In this document: positions 51,760-64,000 of the stretch, one piece after another
How the letters are laid out: each line of letters starts with the position of its first letter
How positions within the stretch are numbered: position 1 is the first letter of the stretch
Origin: Branchiostoma floridae
Taxonomy: Eukaryota > Chordata > Leptocardii > Amphioxiformes > Branchiostomatidae
Reading direction: 5' to 3'
Assembly: GCF_000003815.2 (NCBI RefSeq)
Contig: NC_049990.1
Span: 8,346,758 to 8,410,757, forward strand
DNA: 64,000 nucleotides
The notes under the pieces: model-generated
What the model saw: the letters and a program-made list of their open reading frames with translations, nothing else
The model's database searches: none
Told to the model about the DNA's origin: nothing
Made by a program: the position numbers and the translations under genes

Positions 51760-53824
51760 GAGAGGGGAGAAAATATTTCCTTTGTGCCTTGGTCGAAAAT
51801 TTGATTGGGTTTCCCCCCATAGAGTGATGGGTGTCTGGCACAGATATATTGGAGGTGCCTGTTTTCAATTAAACATATCTAGGCTGGCACCATGTTGAAG
51901 GAATAAAGACATCTGGGTTGGTATCAAACATGACTGACTAGTAGGAGTGGAGGACGGCCCTCTAATAAATTACAGTATTGGGTTTTCCCCTATTGCAATT
52001 CATGCCAGACAGGTATATAAGTCAGCAGTGGAAAAGGAGGGATTATATTCAAGGCAATCAATACATCTTTGCCAGTCCATCTGTTGAAATCTGGCTTCTG
52101 TACAATCCTTTTTTTTATATGGTTCCTTGCGTGTTTGGCTAAATGATAGAATGAATATCGTTCCGTGTTGATGTATCGTTATATTCCCTCCCTCTACATG
52201 ATATGGTTCTGCGTTCCTGTATCTGCATCTGCAATTTCAATAAGGACAAGAATTGAATATTCACATTGGATAGCTGTATGATTATATGGATGTGAAAGAA
52301 TAATTCTGTGTTACTGTTACGATAAATGCATTTGCATATTCGTGATAATGTTGGGGGTTGCTACAATTACCGCTGTCGGATGAGAAAGTGGTACTTTCAG
52401 GTTGCCATGGCAATGAATAATGGTCTTTCAGGAGGCCTACAAAGGGTTTGGCTGATAAGCAGTGGCAGAAGGAGCGAGGGGTCTTTGTGTGGTGACGTCT
52501 TAGTTTTGAGCCAGCTGGATGCCTTTGTAACATGGCCCAGATTTCTTCCATTGCTAATGTCATTGACAGTATTTGGGTTCAACTTGAAGTTGCAGACTAC
52601 ATGCAAACCATGAATTCTTTGATCTAAAAGAAGCAAAATCTCTAAAATCATGATAACGCCAATATCGAATATTGAGGAATATTGAGGTGATGTTCAATAC
52701 TTGATCAAATGTTGCAATTGATTTTCATTCAGGTTTTAATTATTTGCTGCCATCTAGCTTCAAAGCTGATATTCAGTGCTTGGCACTGCTTGCACTATCA
52801 AACATTAACATGGAGAGTAGACTATTGATAGCCAATACTTATTGATTATCATTGTCAGTAGTTTGTTACCAACAATGGTGATTAAACTTGTGTTCTGATT
52901 CCGATCTGGTGATAGAGGTTGTATACATACAGTAATTGTATTTCTCAAGAAGATGTGTAGGGATTTGATTTAGGATTTTTATGTTATAGCTGCTGTATCA
53001 AGTTTATCATACACTGGACACACCCATTTCTTGCGTGAAACATATTGATATAATATAATAAATCATGTGCTAATGAGTTATGATCAATGCCATTTACTAC
53101 GATCCTATTATGTAATTTGACCACACCTAAAAGTCATTAGAATGATACTGATTTTGCCAGAGGTGCTCACAAAGTCAGCTCTCCCAGATTGGTGCCAAGT
53201 CTTCCTACCAATTCTTATCTTAATCGACCTGTGTGAAATTGTTTTTGTTTGAGTTTCATTGAATAGGTTAGAATTGACAATATACTGTTTGTACAGATAC
53301 TGTTAGATTGGTTGAATATTAATAGCCTTAGTTCTCAAATCTTTAGTAGGACTAGAATATTTTGTTATGATATAAAAGTAATATTTGTATAGTGCCTAGA
53401 TATGTCCTTGGGAGGCTGAAATATCGTACCATCTTTATTGTACGCCGCGGCAATCAATATAGACGCCGAGCCGTCTGTCTTAAAAGGCCACACCCATCAG
53501 AGATGGCATCGCCACTCTCTCTAAGGAAAAGGAGCACTCAAGATAGGAGGAGGATTACGATATTACACACTGTGGAATTGGGCGATCAATTCCGACTGAC
53601 AGGGACAGGTTGGTTCGGGGCCACACCTAGGTTATGGATGGAGTCCTGCATTTTTAATGCAGGGTAAAACCATTCTATGGACATGTCATCACCTTTTCTG
53701 GGCAGTGGTCACTCAGAAGAGAGAACAGTCGCGATACCACCTCAAATCTGGAACATACCCCAACAGGATGAATATACATGAACAGCATAGCTCAAGTGGC
53801 TATGGATGGATTATGATAAAAAAA

Positions 53825-54210
53825 TTTATGTGGTTAGTCTCGACTTGTCAAACTTCCAGCTTTGATATGTCCTGTTTTGAACATGGGCATAACGTTTAGG
53901 TGATTGATAGCTGAAGGATTATTTTCAGTATTATAAAGTGTAGATGCTTCAATCTGTAATCCCAAATCCAAGTTGTTTAAAATTTCTGCAAAAGCAGTGT
54001 CAGCCTCTCCTCCGAAAAAAAAATTTATGTGGTTAGTCTCGACTTGTCAAACTTCCAGTTTGATATGTCCTGTCCTGAACATGGTCATGACGTTTTGGAG
54101 ATTGACAGTAGCTCTTATTTCCAGTATGATATATTGTACATGCTTTAATATATAACCCCCAATCCAGTTTGTTATAATTCTTGCAAAAGCAGTGTCAGGT
54201 TGTACTCTAA
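53825..54210. repeat. Tandem duplication, 199-bp unit
   Basis: TTTATGTGGTTAGTCTCGAC recurs at 53825 and 54024. Similarity continues through TGATATGTCCTG and GCAAAAGCAGTGTCAG at the end of each copy. The first 40 bases are nearly identical and the rest is more diverged. Confidence 0.88.
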
Positions 54211-55930
54211 AGTAGACCAGCATTTTTATTACTGATAGATTCCACATTCCTGCAATCCAGAATAAAGCAGCAAGTCTTTCTCAAAGCTTGATAAGCAAAT
54301 ATAGTTGAATGTCTGGAATATCCGAGATAGGAAAATTTAATAAAACAGAAATATGCATATCAAAGACTGATAACTTCTTAAAGCCTGTATATATCATCAT
54401 CATCTTGTTGTGAATATATAGCTCTGTTGACGTTTTGAAAAGAGAATACATAGCACTTTGTGTGAGTGATAAATTGTACATGTAAACATATAGGCCTGGG
54501 TATGAGGAATAGCTTGCTGTAAAATATAGATCTAAGACAGCATCCTTTGTGATAACATTTCTAGTTTGGTCTCAGAATCAATCCACAAAATGATTGATGA
54601 GAAAAAAGTGTACTCCCAGACTGTAGGGAAACCTGTCTAGCCAGAAAGCTGCCTGTGAACATGCAGCTCTGGTATGAAGGACAGAATAAATTGAAATGTT
54701 TTCCCTTTGTGTGCAGGCTGTTCCCACGTGGACCTCAGCAGACAGTGATAATGTGTCCATGTTACGCCCCAGGCAGTGCCAGGGTTGATACACACAGTAC
54801 GCACCATCATGCCCCCTGATTAGCAAGCTGTGCAGCTCCGAAAAGACCCCAAGTCACAGAATTAGCTTTGCAGAATGCAAGATTACATAGTCGCATGAAC
54901 TTCTGATGAACGAAATTAAAGTCTGAGGTGGGTCAGGTTTGGGAAAACATTTATCATAATTATGATATTGCAGATTGTCAGCAGTTATCCAAGGCTGTAA
55001 TTTCTGGTCTTTGTCTGCGCCTCTCTGCCATCTGTGGCACCCAGGAGGTGATAATACCTCGCCTGGGGCCACCTCCTCCTTCCTCCATCCAATTTCAAAA
55101 TGTGCTATAATTTAAACCAGATCAATGAATCCCTTTGCTGTATGTTCCTTGTTGCCAAACTGTATCAAACACAGTCATAAAAACCCCTCCCGAATTTGCT
55201 TCCCTTTTATTATAGAGCCATTAAGATTAATACGTTCGTTCATAAGAAGGAAATTGGAGAAATATTCCGCCTGGAAATTCCTCAGAAGGCACACCGTTAC
55301 GTCTGGAAGGTTCAATACACATTAATTACTGAACGTAAAATGGCTGACCTATTTTTTGCCTTAATTGTACACGAAGTACTGTTATTTTGCTGCATTGAAC
55401 GTATTATTGATTTGGCATTCTTTCATTCCAGTGTTTACTATATCATAGTATTTTTCGTGTTGAAGTATGCAAATAAATGAGAATCTATTCTGAACCAAAA
55501 GGACATTACATAATGACCTTCTTGTGTGTGTTAAGAAGTAGATATTCAGTTTACAAAAAAAAAGTCAGTCCAAAAAGACTGAAGGAAAATCTTTGACCTT
55601 TTTGTTGTATTTGGTTGACGCTGCATCGACAGTTTGGGTGGAGTCGAAAATCTGTCAGTATCTATGTGATAACCGGTCCATCACTTGGTCTTGTGGTCGT
55701 AGTTTTATGGCGTGAACGTTGAATGTGTTTGTGAGAGTTCAAATAGCACTAATGGTATTAAGGGTGGAGGTGGTTACCTACCACTGGGTGTAGTAACTTA
55801 TGTTCAACCTTTGATCCAAACATATCAATTGAATCTGAACATTCAATAATTACAAATATGTAGCTTTTTACCTTCCGGAAGGAGACTCTTCCGTTGGGGG
55901 TATTGTTTTTGGAAGCGTGTTTGTAACTCA

Positions 55931-56054
55931 GGATCCTTTTGATGGGTTTGTATGAATTTTGGGATCCTTTTGATGGGTTTGTATGAATTTTGGGATCCTT
56001 TTGATGGGTTTGTATGAATTTTGGGATCCTTTTGATGGGTTTGTATGAATTTTG
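55931..56054. repeat. 31-bp tandem minisatellite, 4 copies
   Basis: Four near-perfect copies of a 31-bp unit starting GGATCCTTTTGATGGGTTTG. There are no spacers, so this is not a CRISPR-type array. Confidence 0.95.
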
Positions 56055-57670
56055 GGATGTGGGTAGATATTTTGGTCTCAAATAAATCTTTCTATTGAAC
56101 ATCTGTCTTTCTTGCATTGAATTCTAGCATCTCACCCACAGCCAATAGTATTGCCCTGTGGTAATGTATTGATACATTTCTAGAGGTACTAAAAATTGGT
56201 GGACCTGCTCTTTGACTGGCGTAAACTTCTGCACAATGCTGTATAACGTTACATTATGTGCCAAATAAAACGTTCATAGCCCTGAACTGTTAGGGAGAGA
56301 GGACAGGTTTGGCTGAAGTCCCAGAAAAACTATCCTTGTCCTTGTATTTACTGGGTAGTCAGGACAAAGGGGTGAGACTACCACTATTTAAGGGACGGGT
56401 TTATTTGTTTAATTCGGGGCCGCTGAAAGTATTGCCTTGAACTCGAACACTATAAAAGGAAACTGTGTCATGGTTTTTAATGCTTGCATGAAAGATGGAT
56501 ATTCTCTGACATTAAGGTCACTGCCCTGTGGGTGAAATCGTTCTTCCCCTTGAATTATAATAATTGGAATGTCACATTGGTAATGGATTGGATTTGAACA
56601 GAAAGTATGGATGGAACGTTTTCAGCCATATTGGGGAGGGGGGCATTTCTTGTATGGGACATGACTGCCTTATTATTTAGTGTTTGAAACTAATGAAGGG
56701 CCAATCGAAGCTTCTGCCTTTTCCCCTCTCAGCCCAGGCTAGTTTAGAAAGGTTTAAAAAGTGCTAATTTGTTTGAGAAGTTGGTCTACCCTTCACACTT
56801 GAAAACTTTTATTTCACCATTTTCTTCTCTTCGTAAACCATTCCTGGCTAGCTGTATGATTGTTGTACACATGTAATTAGTAAGGTTGGCCTTTATACTG
56901 GATAAGCTACCCTAGCATGTGATCCCGTAGATAGTAATATTTATGGAAACACTCCGATGGTTTTCTCGTTAACATGCAGGTAAAGGTGAGAAAGTGTATC
57001 TAAGGTACCACAGCAGTGCTGCTTTAAGATCTCTCTGTCTCCCTTCAAGCCAAGATGTCATTAAACCTTTTAACTCCAGAGGATACTTTCCAATCTGTCT
57101 TCTCAAATATATCTGGAACATAAACCCACAGGTCGAGTTAATCTCATGGGGTCACGGTGGGGGGAGGAGATGGTTTGGCAAGCCGCAAGCAGGGAGATAG
57201 AGGAAGTGGCAAGGATTTGGAGGGGCTCCAAATGGGGTTGAAGGTGACCGGAAAGTCGTGACAAGTTTCTTTGATATAAAAAGCTGAGAGGACACTTCTA
57301 AGGGGTGCAGGAAGGGTGGAGACTTGGACAAGGAAGAGGATTTAGTCATTAAGTTTTGTATGGTTGTGTCTTGATGATTATCCCTCAAGAAGTACAACAC
57401 TTCTTTCTAGATTACATGTTTCATGGTTCAGATCCACACCTATCCATTGAAGCTCTGAAACTCAATGTTCATGAACATGTCGTAATTTGCCGCATAGTGG
57501 AAAGAGTTTCTTGTGCAGCTTGCACTTACATTTGTCCAACAGTTTTGTACGGAAATTATTGTTCCTGGACATACTTTTTATCAATAAAATTCTGATATCA
57601 TACATTGATCAGCATTGCTGAGAGAACACCAGGAAACAAACTGCTCACCACATCCTAAACCAGGTGGTTG

Positions 57671-57689
57671 ACACACACACACACACACA
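57671..57689. repeat. (CA)n microsatellite
   Basis: About nine perfect AC units. Confidence 0.9.
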
Positions 57690-60600
57690 TGCACACAGCG
57701 CCCAACCGGAAACTGGTTAACAAACAGGGCCGCCTGTAACCACTTGTGAGCGCTTTGGAGCCGGTTCAAGTTCATGTGGAATCCATTCACAAAGTCACTT
57801 TTAAGTGGCTGTAATCCTTACAATCTGGCCCACACATAAGTCACAGGAGTGGAACCAGAAGTTCAACTAGCTGCCGCTGCTTTGTGCATGTGAAGTCATT
57901 CATCCCCTCTCCAGTTATCCTGCAATATAACTATTATATAAGATTCCCCTGCAGTTCCAGAGAAAGCTGCAAGATTGCCCGAATGTATATCAATTTTTTT
58001 CACAAGCACAAGAGCTATCTGCCACCCCAAAATATGTGGCCATATCTTATCCAAAACACGAGATATCAAAAAAGGAAGTCCTGCAGTACCTAGGAAAGCA
58101 GCCGGGACACCCCAAATCTGATTATGATATTATCTTTGATAAGGACAGGAGCTACCCACTAAATAAATTACATGACAACCCATCCAAAGCTTCTTGACTT
58201 AGATTATGTTGCTAAAGCACATAAACTGCTATAAAAAAAGCATACCCGTCTTTGCAAAGGTACCGGTAATGACTTAGATGCAACTGCAGTAAGTTTAACG
58301 CTAACAGTTTTGAAGCAGTGTGGGTGGCATTGGTGTATTTTTCACTTGAATTAGTTGCTATGTGATTACTGTGTTAAGGTGTACAGGAGTCAAGTTGTGT
58401 AAAGAGATTCTCTTGAAGTAGTGCCTTTTGTGAGTGGATGATCTAGGCTTGGTGTTCCTCTTGTGTGTAACAGGATATATGTGGAGGCTTGGTGTTGTTG
58501 TATATTTGTTCAAGGAAAGCCAGGAAAAGGTGTCTGGGTGGTTTGCATTGTTGTGGGATGAAAACAAGGGACCTTACATCTCCAAGCAGATGTTGGAGTG
58601 GGAATTTTTATGTTTTCTGACCTAGAAAGAAGTCAGTGAGCTCCAAAGGACATTTTTTGAGCGGTAAGGCTAGTATATTCTTGATGACTGGGATTTTTAG
58701 AGATTGACCAATGTTTGCATGTTACTAAGCTCTGTCAAATGCCATGGGATAAATTTTCAAGCGTAAAAAATGCTCTACTATGTGGCGATCAATAAATTCG
58801 GCCAAATGCCATAAACAGTGTGTTGCTGGCTTTCTGACAGTTGAGTAAACTGTCAGACCTTCCCAACATCTGCTTTGAGATTAGGAGGCCTTCCATAAGC
58901 CAGCTAGAACACCTGCAGGTAGATGTAAACCACTTTGACAGCACAGAGGTTGAAAAATCCTGCTCTTGTCCTCACCCTAGGCAATTTTCATCTCACATGT
59001 GGGGAGATGGGGGAGAAGACTCATTGACCTAGAAAGTGGTTCATAGACTCTCCCCATTTGAAGCATGTCGTTTAAATTGTCTTGACTAACCCTTATGATT
59101 GGACTTTTTGAATTGGGATTGAACTTTTTCACAAGTTTGAATTATTTTCTTCTGACTTTGCCCACATATAAGCTTGTATCCCTTGGAGAGTTTGAAAAGT
59201 GTGCACTGCACATTTATGAGTTCCGTTCCCTTTACATTGTTCATCAAAGGAAGTCGAATTTTACCATTGGAAATCTGGTTGTACTTAGTGAAAGAGATGA
59301 AAGTGACTGATTGAGAAGTTGATTGCACATCTACAGGAAGCGGCTCATCGGCCAATGGGGTCAGAGCGAGGATAACGGAAGATTCACCAAGTGCCTCAGG
59401 CTGGTTCTATAGGTTTAGGGTGTGGTTTCAAACACTTGTCTCTTGCTTTCTAAGTATCGACAACTTAACGTCTCAACCCAAGGTAGAGAACCTATACACG
59501 CGTCACCGAGTCCTAATATGGATAAGGCCTGTCTATTATAGCTGGTTACTTCCCTTAGACTCAGTTCAACACAATTTAACATGTCCCTGTAAAACTCTGA
59601 ACTCAGCGGAGTCTTGTTTCCACATTTCAAACTGCGCTGGGGTTCAAGTCAGGTCACCTTGAGGTGATTTGCGGCGTTTGTTTACAGCGTTTGCTTTGAC
59701 GTCAACTGACGGTCAAACAACTTCACTTGTTGACCTTTCAGTGACCTGTCTCTATATTTCGTGCTCGGGTGCTTGAAATAAAAGTTAACTCAAGCAACTG
59801 GATTAGTTGACATACAGCATCTCGCCTCTTGTTATTGACTGAACAGATTCTGATGCCCCAATATGTCTTTAAGTTCAACAATATCTTATTCTAACCACAC
59901 ACTTTATCCAGTTTCTTCAGTAACTTTTGTAGAGTGTCTTCTTCCCTAGATGTTTAACCTTCATTCAATACATTCTTGGAAATAGAACTTTGCAAAAAGA
60001 AAGAAAAATGGGTTATTACTTATTTTCAAACCTTAGTTAAATAATTTTGAGATATGTCCTATTCTTTTCTTGTAATATCTGTAGAAAGTTTTAAGTTGTG
60101 CGATGTACTCCTGTGTAAGTACATGCTGTAGTGTTGTTGTTGTGCAGTGTGGAACTTTGGCATAGCAATGCTAAATTGTTTCCTGTCAGCAGGAAAAAAC
60201 AGATCTGTAATGACAGCTTCCTATGACCATGCGGCAGCTTTCATCAGTGAAACCAAGGATCTTAGAAAGTGTGTATTATTGCAATGTGATACTGTAAGTT
60301 GTGAAATAGTTGCAATGTCATTTTGACTCATAGTCATACCATTCCAAACATGAACTATATGCAGCTTTATTGTAAAGTTGTAAGTATTGTTTCAATTGTG
60401 AATGCCACAATTCCCTTCCTGCTATAAAATTATGTCGTCACTAATTGACTAAATTAAAGTATATTGTTTAACCTTGCAATTGCATGCACAAGTGTCATGT
60501 TATCTGGTATCTCAACTGAAATTTAAGTCAGCAGTGAGAGTAAAAAAAAAAGGTGTCATCATGATTGACAACAGGCTTGTCATTACAACAAGTGTTGAAG

Positions 60601-60934
60601 ACAATACCTGTAGGATCTTCCCTTTGTCATGAGGCCTCACCTGGTGACACCTGTGGTTCCCTGGTGATTATGACAGACAGGTGTGAAAGGTGTCCTTTCA
60701 CTGGAGACAAAGGGTTTGATCCCAGCTATCACGAGTCTTTAATGGTGAACGATTGTGCCATATGCTGCTGTGGTTTATGTCCAGCAAGAAACAAAACTTT
60801 GTTAGTATTATTATAGTAATCTGCGTCTGTGTGGTATTCATATTTTTGTAAAAATTAAATACATAAACAGGTGATGCATGGTTTTAACATGCTGAAGACG
60901 TGACCCTCCTCAAACATATAGTTCTATCTGAGTA

Positions 60935-61088
60935 GCAACCCCAGCCGAAGTTATTTACTCATTTACATAAAGGAAATCTGTGTAAAGGGCCTTTCCCAAG
61001 GGCACAACATCGGGACATGTTACGGATTCGATTTTCAGTACCTCCAGGTTCTGAGTCAACAACCCTAACCACAAGGCCACCGTGCCAA
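60935..61088 (-). repeat. tRNA-derived SINE, copy 2
   Basis: On the minus strand it begins GGCACGGTGGCCTTGTGGTT (A-box-like) and has a B-box-like AAATCGAATCC. Then follow TTGTGCCCTTGGGAAAGG, CCTTTACAC and ACTTCGGCTGGGG. The body is shared with the SINE at 330-525 and has the same order. Confidence 0.75.
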
Positions 61089-62860
61089 GTGTTTGACTTC
61101 GTTGAGAAGTTAGCAAGTCCTATTGTGCATCACCATGTTGCCTGTTAGTTGACTTGGTTATATAATAAGTTAAGCTTTTGTCATACGATAACCTTTTAAT
61201 CGCCACACTTGTCACATTGAAAAACCTGGAGGTTTTATCAAGATCTTGCTCGCCAATCTGACCTTGTAGTTGTTATTGTTAGCGTCTCAACCTCTTCTGA
61301 CATTCTAAAGTAACAAACTCAGAACAAAGTGTCCTTTTGTGCCATGTGCTTCACAAAAGGTGTTTGTTACCAGTCACTTGGAAGCAATTCCTTCTTTGTT
61401 ACCTGTCCTTGTGTCAGGTAAAATTAGCTAGGTACGCAGGTAAGGAAGTCATTATACAGCGTTCAGCAATTAAATTACCATAAACCTGTATTAATGCCAG
61501 CTGTTGTCAAACAATACAATCAACAGACTGAAAAGACGTTAATGAAAACTGTTAGGTTTCTCCTGTGTTGATTATACACTTTGATTGTGAAAATGATACG
61601 TTATGTTTTGCAAAACTTGTTATTTAGTCAAGTGAGCAAATTAGGTAGAAATCTATGTATTCTTCCAACATTATTTATTTTGCTACCGTACGTAGCAGAA
61701 ATATTTGAATGTAGAGAAGAGAATAGAGCCTGGACTGTATGCCGCAGACAATAAGTAGTGGTTGCGAGAAGGATTGAAAGTATAATACATTTAGTATGAC
61801 TCACAACTGGAATACACAAGGCGATGGCCAAAACTGAGCATTCCTGCTGAAAATTCATGTCTCGTGGTCAGACTTTTCCGCGATACAGAATAGAGGAGAA
61901 ACGCGAGACACACCCAATTTTGATCGCGCTGTTTCCGAAACCGCAGCGATGCGGTCACCGTAGCTCCCGATTGGTGGAAAAGGGGTGATGTCAGCATCTG
62001 TTTTGGGAAGGTGACTAAGAGCGATCTCATTGGTGGAGAGTATGTCGCAGTGTTCAGCATCTCGGTCCTACAGGTATTACTCTATGAGATCACCGCAAAT
62101 ATGTACCAACACGTTTGTACTGTGATGAGGATGATCTCACTGCTCTGGGAACTATATACTCTTTCCAGAATTCGATATGACTGGCAAAGTACAGCTATTC
62201 TATCAATTATCTTCAAAAGATTTTCAGGGACAAACTTTATATGATTTGACATGACAGTTAAATTAAGAATTTTGATTAAAAATGTCAGTTACTTTATTAT
62301 ATGATGATGGTTACTTATTTCTAGAGACAGGTGCATAATTCTTCAGAGCTAGTCTATAGTATAGAGATGACAACTATTCGTCTTGGTCTTTTGTTTATCC
62401 CTCTGGGAACGGATAAAGCAATGTTTAGCAAACAGAATGAGTAAAGCTTTTTCTCATGGTTTACTTAAACCTGTGAATGTTATGTAGAGTCATGCAGAGG
62501 GTATTATGGGGTGTTTGCTGTTTAATTCTCACTTACCAGACGGGTAATGCTACCAGGGCACAGGTGTATGTTCCAAGTGATATCAAGTTAAGTTATAGAA
62601 ATGGTACCTTTAGCATTGATACTTTCTTGAAAACGGAGGTGTTGTTTTTGGTGTGTCTGTTTGGGTGACTGATTGTTTTGGGAGACAAAGGTCAAAGTCC
62701 ATTTGGGGCTGCCTAGCAGCTTTTCTTTGTACTGCAGTGCAACTTAGATTATTCTATCTTTTGTTGTGGACATGCTAGTTGAGAAAGAAAATAAAGAAAA
62801 TCTCCAGTATTGGCCATATCATTTACTGACAGCAGTGGAGATATGATAGTAGATATGTAG

Positions 62861-63290
62861 AAATAGGAGTGGGTTGTACTTGTTTATTAAACAGTGATAC
62901 TTTCCCTTTGTAATACATCCGTACAAATACAATGTAAAGGAAGTCCATTGTTTCTTGGTACTGAGAATACCTAAACGCTTTTAAATCTAAATAATAGAAA
63001 TAGAGGTGTGGGTGTTTATCAAACAGTGATACTTTCACAGCACAATACAGTAGTGCAAGTGGGTGGAAGCCTATTGTTCTATCTTGGCACAGAGAATACA
63101 TATATATTTTGGGACTGAAAGCTGTGAAATCAAGATATATACAAATATAGGTGGGGATTGTTTAGTAATACCTTCATAGTATTGTATATTAGTACATACA
63201 AATTACAATGGAAAGGAAGTCCATTGTATCTTGACACAGAGGATACAAATTGATTCTGGGACAGTCTGTAACTAATTCTGTGGTTCTTGT
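62861..63290. repeat. Tandem triplication, 137-145-bp unit
   Basis: Units begin at 62861, 62998 and 63143 (AAATA-AGG...). They share AAACAGTGATACTTTC in units 1 and 2, GGAAGTCCATTGT in units 1 and 3, and a GAGAATAC or GAGGATAC end. Divergence is high, about 25-30 percent. Confidence 0.8.
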
Positions 63291-64000
63291 GAATAGATAA
63301 TAGCGTATAGGAATTTTGCGAATGTTGCATATATGTATGTTTGCATATATGTATGTTGGGACACATCCAAGACATGTCTTTAGTCTTTGTCTTATTTTCT
63401 TGTTCCTAGTTTTCCATCCATTTTTGTTTCTTAAAAAAGAATAATAAAACTTTGCTTCAACAAAATCCTTTCTTTCTTCTAGTTCAATGTGTTGCCTTAG
63501 AAATTTTCCTACATTTAAGTCAAATATGTGGCGCAAAAGATTACGTTTCGCTTTCATATTTCAATGATTGACTTGTAAGTTTCGAAAGATAGGGGCTGTA
63601 ACATTCCTAAGAAATATTCTGTGAACTTAAGTCTGACAGTGGGGGGTACTGTACCATGTTCCAGTACTTACATACATGCTGTCAGAAACAGTCTTCTCAA
63701 TGGTTGCACCTTCCAGTGTGCTTTTGTTGTTCTCAGTTGGTCATGAAGTATGGTAAGGTAGATAGGGACACTGTTTGGCCTTGCAACAAGGAATAAAAAG
63801 GCTTAAAGTAATGAGCTGTCTTACACTTATACATGTCATTTGTCATACTTTATGCATAATGCTGTCAATCAATATTATATGTCTTAGCAAGTGGACATAA
63901 ACTTTTACAAATCTTTTCATGTGTGGATAATACCATGTCCAGAGCTGGGGGTCACAGTTGATTAACAGGGTCAATTATTTTGTATAGCTGGCTTGAGAAG

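Larger units (their letters stand above)
48883..64000 (+). other. Intron 2 of the kinase gene (more than 15 kb), incomplete
   Basis: No kinase exon is recognisable after 48882. The intron holds a 100-N gap, a candidate 1.8-kb transposon (49957-51759), tandem duplications at 50391, 53825, 55931 and 62861, a (CA)n run and a SINE at 60935. Remaining ORFs are short and unrecognised. An exon hidden in the gap cannot be excluded. Confidence 0.7.

Noticed and set aside
55931..56054. Regularly spaced 31-bp repeats, CRISPR-like at first sight
   Set aside because: The units are directly adjacent with no spacers, and the window is eukaryotic; it is a minisatellite.

Overview
The window looks like nuclear DNA of an invertebrate chordate, most likely an amphioxus (Branchiostoma). 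Coding exons are close to vertebrate proteins, all introns are GT-AG, the non-coding DNA is AT-rich, and small inverted-repeat transposons and tRNA-derived SINEs are frequent. Two runs of exactly 100 N (29843-29942 and 48964-49063) are assembly gaps. There is no sign of prokaryotic, viral or CRISPR content. The species is inferred from character, not from a database match.

Layout, left to right. 1-11337: probable intron 1 of an anosmin-1 (ANOS1/KAL1)-like gene on the minus strand, with SINE pieces and a long foldback. 11338-11460: its signal-peptide exon, with a GC-rich promoter to the right. 11461-18662: non-coding, with a Mutator-like MITE and a large CTCA microsatellite. 18663-19460 (minus): an intronless FAM43-type PTB-domain gene. 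19461-25149: non-coding, with a second Mutator-like MITE and a cluster of GTTCACTC motifs. 25150-39054 (minus): a complete 17-exon DDX3/Ded1-type DEAD-box helicase gene. 39055-39403: a short divergent promoter. 39404-43221 (plus): complete RPL8 (uL2), with a non-coding first exon carrying a 5'TOP tract. 43222-48461: non-coding. 48462-48882 (plus): the first two coding exons of a Misshapen/MINK1/TNIK/MAP4K4-type kinase. 48883-64000: the start of its very long second intron, full of tandem duplications and a SINE.

DDX3 (translation-initiation helicase) and RPL8 (large-subunit ribosomal protein) sit head to head about 350 bp apart, so two translation genes probably share a promoter region. DDX3 also hosts two identical copies of a C/D-box snoRNA in introns 1 and 8, in the host sense. 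I found these from a 97-bp perfect repeat whose boxes, terminal stem and rRNA-complementary guides all fit. DDX3 therefore appears to link helicase production to rRNA 2'-O-methylation.

The other notable DDX3 feature is a pair of neighbouring in-frame exons that each encode the YxPPxxR (eIF4E-binding-type) motif. Most other structure is transposon-derived: elements with apparent 5-bp duplications (hAT-like), 9-bp duplications (Mutator-like) and TTAA-like sites (piggyBac-like), plus several local tandem duplications. I did not find a novel multi-gene system.
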